A DNA stretch of 64,000 bases from Pachyseris speciosa (lineage: Eukaryota > Cnidaria > Anthozoa > Scleractinia > Pachyseridae), in assembly GCA_016490735.1 (NCBI GenBank), contig JAEMWC010000213.1:304001-368000 (forward strand), given 5' to 3'. The notes beneath the pieces are model-generated. The model was not told where the DNA came from. It searched no databases and saw nothing but the letters and a program-made list of their open reading frames with translations. Position numbers and translations under genes: made by a program. This document shows positions 63,501 to 64,000 of the stretch, in pieces (position 1 is the first letter of the stretch; the number at the start of each line of letters is the position of its first letter).

Positions 63501-63620
63501 AATGACACTGTTGTTTCACAAGACTGAGAACTTTACTTCTTTTGTCTATCAAGGTGGGCAAGCCTTGGTGAATGCTTTATTGCTCTTTACGATCATCTTA
63601 CATCACAGGATAATCCCCAG
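45501..63620 (+). CDS. CABIN1: CABIN1 (calcineurin-binding protein cabin 1), N-terminal part, 3' end outside window
   Basis: The coding exons are 45501-45503 (start Met only), 45594-45674, 46299-46412, 46734-46865, 47426-47527, 48158-48236, 58056-58109, 59858-59924, 60733-60790, 61218-61324 and 63554-63620. Phases join into 288 residues and the reading ends in phase at a GTAAGC donor, so the gene continues past the window. In vertebrates CABIN1 is a very large nuclear protein that inhibits calcineurin and MEF2 and works in the HIRA histone H3.3 chaperone complex. The match covers its N-terminus and TPR region: [109 protein letters not shown] and [16 protein letters not shown]. The start is supported by ATG|GTATGT, reproducing the Met-Ile-Arg beginning of human CABIN1. 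Confidence 0.93.
46143..46187. mobile_element. Solo fragment of the GACAAAGGAATTT MITE family
   Basis: GACAAAGGAATTTTATTTTG followed by ACCTACAACAT matches the right arm of the hairpin element at 47723-47924. Confidence 0.5.
47187..47232. repeat. (CAA/CAG)n microsatellite
   Basis: A run of CAA and CAG triplets in CABIN1 intron sequence. A frame through it encodes poly-Gln but has no conserved flanks. Confidence 0.9.
47723..47924. mobile_element. Hairpin MITE in CABIN1 intron
   Basis: The left arm ATATGTTGTAGGT..GGTCAAAATG..TTTTAACCTAG..AAATTCCTTTGTC is inverted on the right as GACAAAGGAATTTC..CTAGGTTAAAAT..ACCTACAACATAT. The arms are about 90 bp and the loop is short. Confidence 0.75.
48641..48910 (-). 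pseudogene. Small degenerate ORF in the left arm of the TA-flanked element
   Basis: An 89-residue frame contains [20 protein letters not shown] and [10 protein letters not shown]. The layout (GH.P.EFSR..WYF...GEI.V...G....EIPC...F) resembles repeated transposon-associated domains of the HIRAN-like type that I recall from cnidarian genomes, but I cannot confirm the family. The C-terminus after EPEDTNCS looks like random read-through. I infer a relic of element coding sequence. Confidence 0.35.
49183..53062 (+). repeat. 19-bp minisatellite, forward arm (about 200 copies)
   Basis: The unit is TGTACACCCTGTATTCCCA, with common variants CCTGTACACC, ATGAACACC, TACGACC and CATGTATACC. A 208-bp higher-order period is visible from about 50370 to 51000 (same variant order at 50370, 50578 and 50786, including one 18-bp unit). 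The unit has no stop codon in any frame on either strand, which explains the long open frames across it. There is no protein evidence. Confidence 0.97.
53063..53159. other. Unique spacer at the centre of the inverted minisatellite
   Basis: About 97 bp without the 19-bp unit, including TTAATTACTTTAAACGCGAA and GAGAGGAAAAAACGATC. It separates the forward arm from the inverse arm and would form the loop of a giant hairpin. Confidence 0.85.
53160..57196 (-). repeat. 19-bp minisatellite, inverse arm (about 210 copies)
   Basis: The unit is TGTACAGGGGAATACAGGG/TGTACATGGGAATACAGGG, the complement of the left arm unit. Variant blocks repeat with a 190-bp period, for example GGGATTACAT(A/G)GTGCACATG at 55027 and 55217. 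The last unit before unique sequence reads GTGTACGTGGGTAAACTGAG. Confidence 0.97.
57205..58055. other. Right arm of the element and CABIN1 intron 6 end
   Basis: Unique sequence to the right terminal repeat (57640), then a MITE (57667-57796) and plain intron up to the exon 7 acceptor TTCAG at 58051-58055. Confidence 0.5.
57667..57796. mobile_element. Hairpin MITE, CCTGGGGCCAGTTGCTGAAAG family
   Basis: The left arm CTGGGGCCAGTTGCTGAAAG then GTGTAATAACTC is inverted as GAGTTATTACAGCTTTCAGG then AACCAACCCCAG. The inner arms ATTCCAGGAATAAATCTGCC also pair. Confidence 0.8.
58418..59759. mobile_element. TA-flanked terminal-inverted-repeat element (1.3 kb)
   Basis: The left end CAGCGGTGATTGTATTGCCG is exactly inverted at 59759. 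The arms stay similar for about 150 bp, through CCAATCACAGGCGAGATCTT and ACAAATTATTTTCGTTTTG. TA flanks both sides (58416-58417 and 59760-59761). No transposase was recognised. It lies in CABIN1 intron 7. Confidence 0.85.
60207..60388. mobile_element. TA-flanked hairpin MITE, CACCTTATTCCAAAATGG family
   Basis: The ends CACCTTATTCCAAAATGG and CCATTTTGGAATAAGGTG are perfect inverses with TA on each side. The inner arms contain CATGTTAATTAGCCCTCTTT and its inverse. Confidence 0.85.
60791..61217. other. CABIN1 intron 9, no feature seen
   Basis: Plain intron between GTAGAC at 60791 and TTTACAG at 61211-61217. No repeat or RNA gene is recognised. Confidence 0.5.
61897..61977 (-). ncRNA. Type I hammerhead ribozyme, array copy 1
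   Basis: The minus strand order matches the other three copies. It has stem I strand AGCATTAGC-TAT-GCCATG, CTGATGA, GGCCT-AACA-AGGCC, GAAA, CAGCTG, T, C, then CATGGC-T-GCTAATGCT. The distal stem I base pair block is weakened by one change (GGACTC in place of GGGCTC). Confidence 0.85.
62153..62233 (-). ncRNA. Type I hammerhead ribozyme, array copy 2
   Basis: All invariant core positions are present: CUGAUGA, GAA, the A15.1-U16.1 pair and C17. Stem I pairs GAGCC/GGCTC, AGCATTAGC/GCTAATGCT and GCCATG/CATGGC with small internal loops (TG/TG and TAT/T) of the kind used for loop-loop contacts. Stem II is GGCCT/AGGCC with loop AACA. Stem III is AC-AGCT-GU, only two base pairs. Confidence 0.88.
62409..62489 (-). 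ncRNA. Type I hammerhead ribozyme, array copy 3
   Basis: The ribozyme sequence is identical to copy 2. Predicted cleavage follows the C of GTC, directly before CATGGC, giving 256-nt products between successive copies. Confidence 0.88.
62665..62745 (-). ncRNA. Type I hammerhead ribozyme, array copy 4
   Basis: The ribozyme sequence is identical to copy 2. Because the array is read on the minus strand, this is the first ribozyme of the transcript, and the truncated unit end lies just upstream of it. Confidence 0.88.
62916..62938. repeat. (GTAT)n microsatellite
   Basis: Nearly six GTAT repeats just after an AATAAAGTA sequence, probably the tail of an unrelated retroposed piece within the element. 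Confidence 0.85.
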
Positions 63621-63693
63621 GTAAGCTAAAAAGAGGAATTTAACCTTCCAGGCATTGTTAGAGTAGTAGATTTTACGAGATCATTGTTGTTAT

Positions 63694-63752
63694 TGACTAA
63701 TATTTACAAGGCTACTTTTTAAAAATCTTTTTAGCCTTGTAAATATTAGTCA
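63694..63752. repeat. Perfect 21-bp inverted repeat with 17-bp loop
   Basis: The arm starting TGACTAATATTTACAAGGCT at 63694 is exactly inverted at 63732-63752. It is probably a tiny MITE. No duplicated target was identified. Confidence 0.8.
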
Positions 63753-64000
63753 TTTTAAAATTCTAGCAAATAATAATTTATTATGAACATTGTTGTTATT
63801 AATACAGACATTGAGAAGAAAAATTGTACATTTAATTAAGTATGCACCATTTCTTCTGATAACAGTTTTTGTTGCCCTACTTACATGTAGCTCTTTACAA
63901 GGAGTTACATAGCAAAAGTCACTGGTCAGGAACAAGTGTTACATAATGATGGTGCCCATATTAGAAAACTGTTTTCTGCAGCTAACACTGTAACTTAAAT
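63753..64000. other. CABIN1 intron 11, runs off the window
   Basis: No further CABIN1 exon could be recognised after the donor at 63621. The next exons lie beyond the window end. Confidence 0.5.

Overview
This is a eukaryotic, animal, nuclear window. It holds three conserved metazoan genes split by long introns with GT-AG junctions, one small nested gene, and a very dense load of short inverted-repeat transposons, tRNA-derived SINE-like repeats and non-LTR retrotransposon debris. Repeat style, intron style and protein similarity suggest an invertebrate, most likely an anthozoan cnidarian (a stony-coral-like genome). This is inference, and no species can be named.

Layout. Positions 623-38791 (+) carry a ten-exon Spinster-family (SPNS) major-facilitator transporter spread over 38 kb. 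Its 18-kb sixth intron contains a 5-kb TA-flanked DNA transposon (17017-22047). That transposon was entered by a CR1/Jockey-like LINE, which was itself entered by the 3' end of a second LINE. The same intron holds a small antisense gene (30558-31218, -) for a secreted PAN/Apple plus EGF protein, with a decayed second EGF exon 2.4 kb downstream of it. Positions 40223-45188 (-) carry a complete seven-exon RAD1, the checkpoint clamp subunit. A bidirectional promoter of about 310 bp separates it from CABIN1 (45501 onward, +), whose first eleven coding exons are visible before the window ends.

Two structures in CABIN1 introns stand out. The first is a 9.2-kb TA-flanked inverted-repeat element (48486-57640) filled with roughly 400 copies of a 19-bp minisatellite. 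These form two arms of about 4 kb in opposite orientation around a spacer of about 95 bp, making a giant palindrome. The second is a tandem array of a 256-bp unit (61791-62791), four copies with the last one truncated. On the minus strand each copy contains what reads as a complete type I hammerhead ribozyme: CUGAUGA, a 5-bp stem II, GAAA, a minimal self-complementary stem III, a UC cleavage site and a stem I of about 20 bp. The array is bounded by a perfect 15-bp direct repeat and sits inside another inverted-repeat element. This is the architecture of a metazoan retrozyme, a non-coding retroelement that moves through small circular self-cleaving RNAs. Related or decayed hammerhead-like sequences occur at 42160-42205, 3861-3920 and 32540-32610.

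The genes are not an operon. Only RAD1 and CABIN1 share an obvious regulatory region. The long tracts with open frames inside the minisatellite are a by-product of a stop-free 19-bp unit and are not annotated as proteins.
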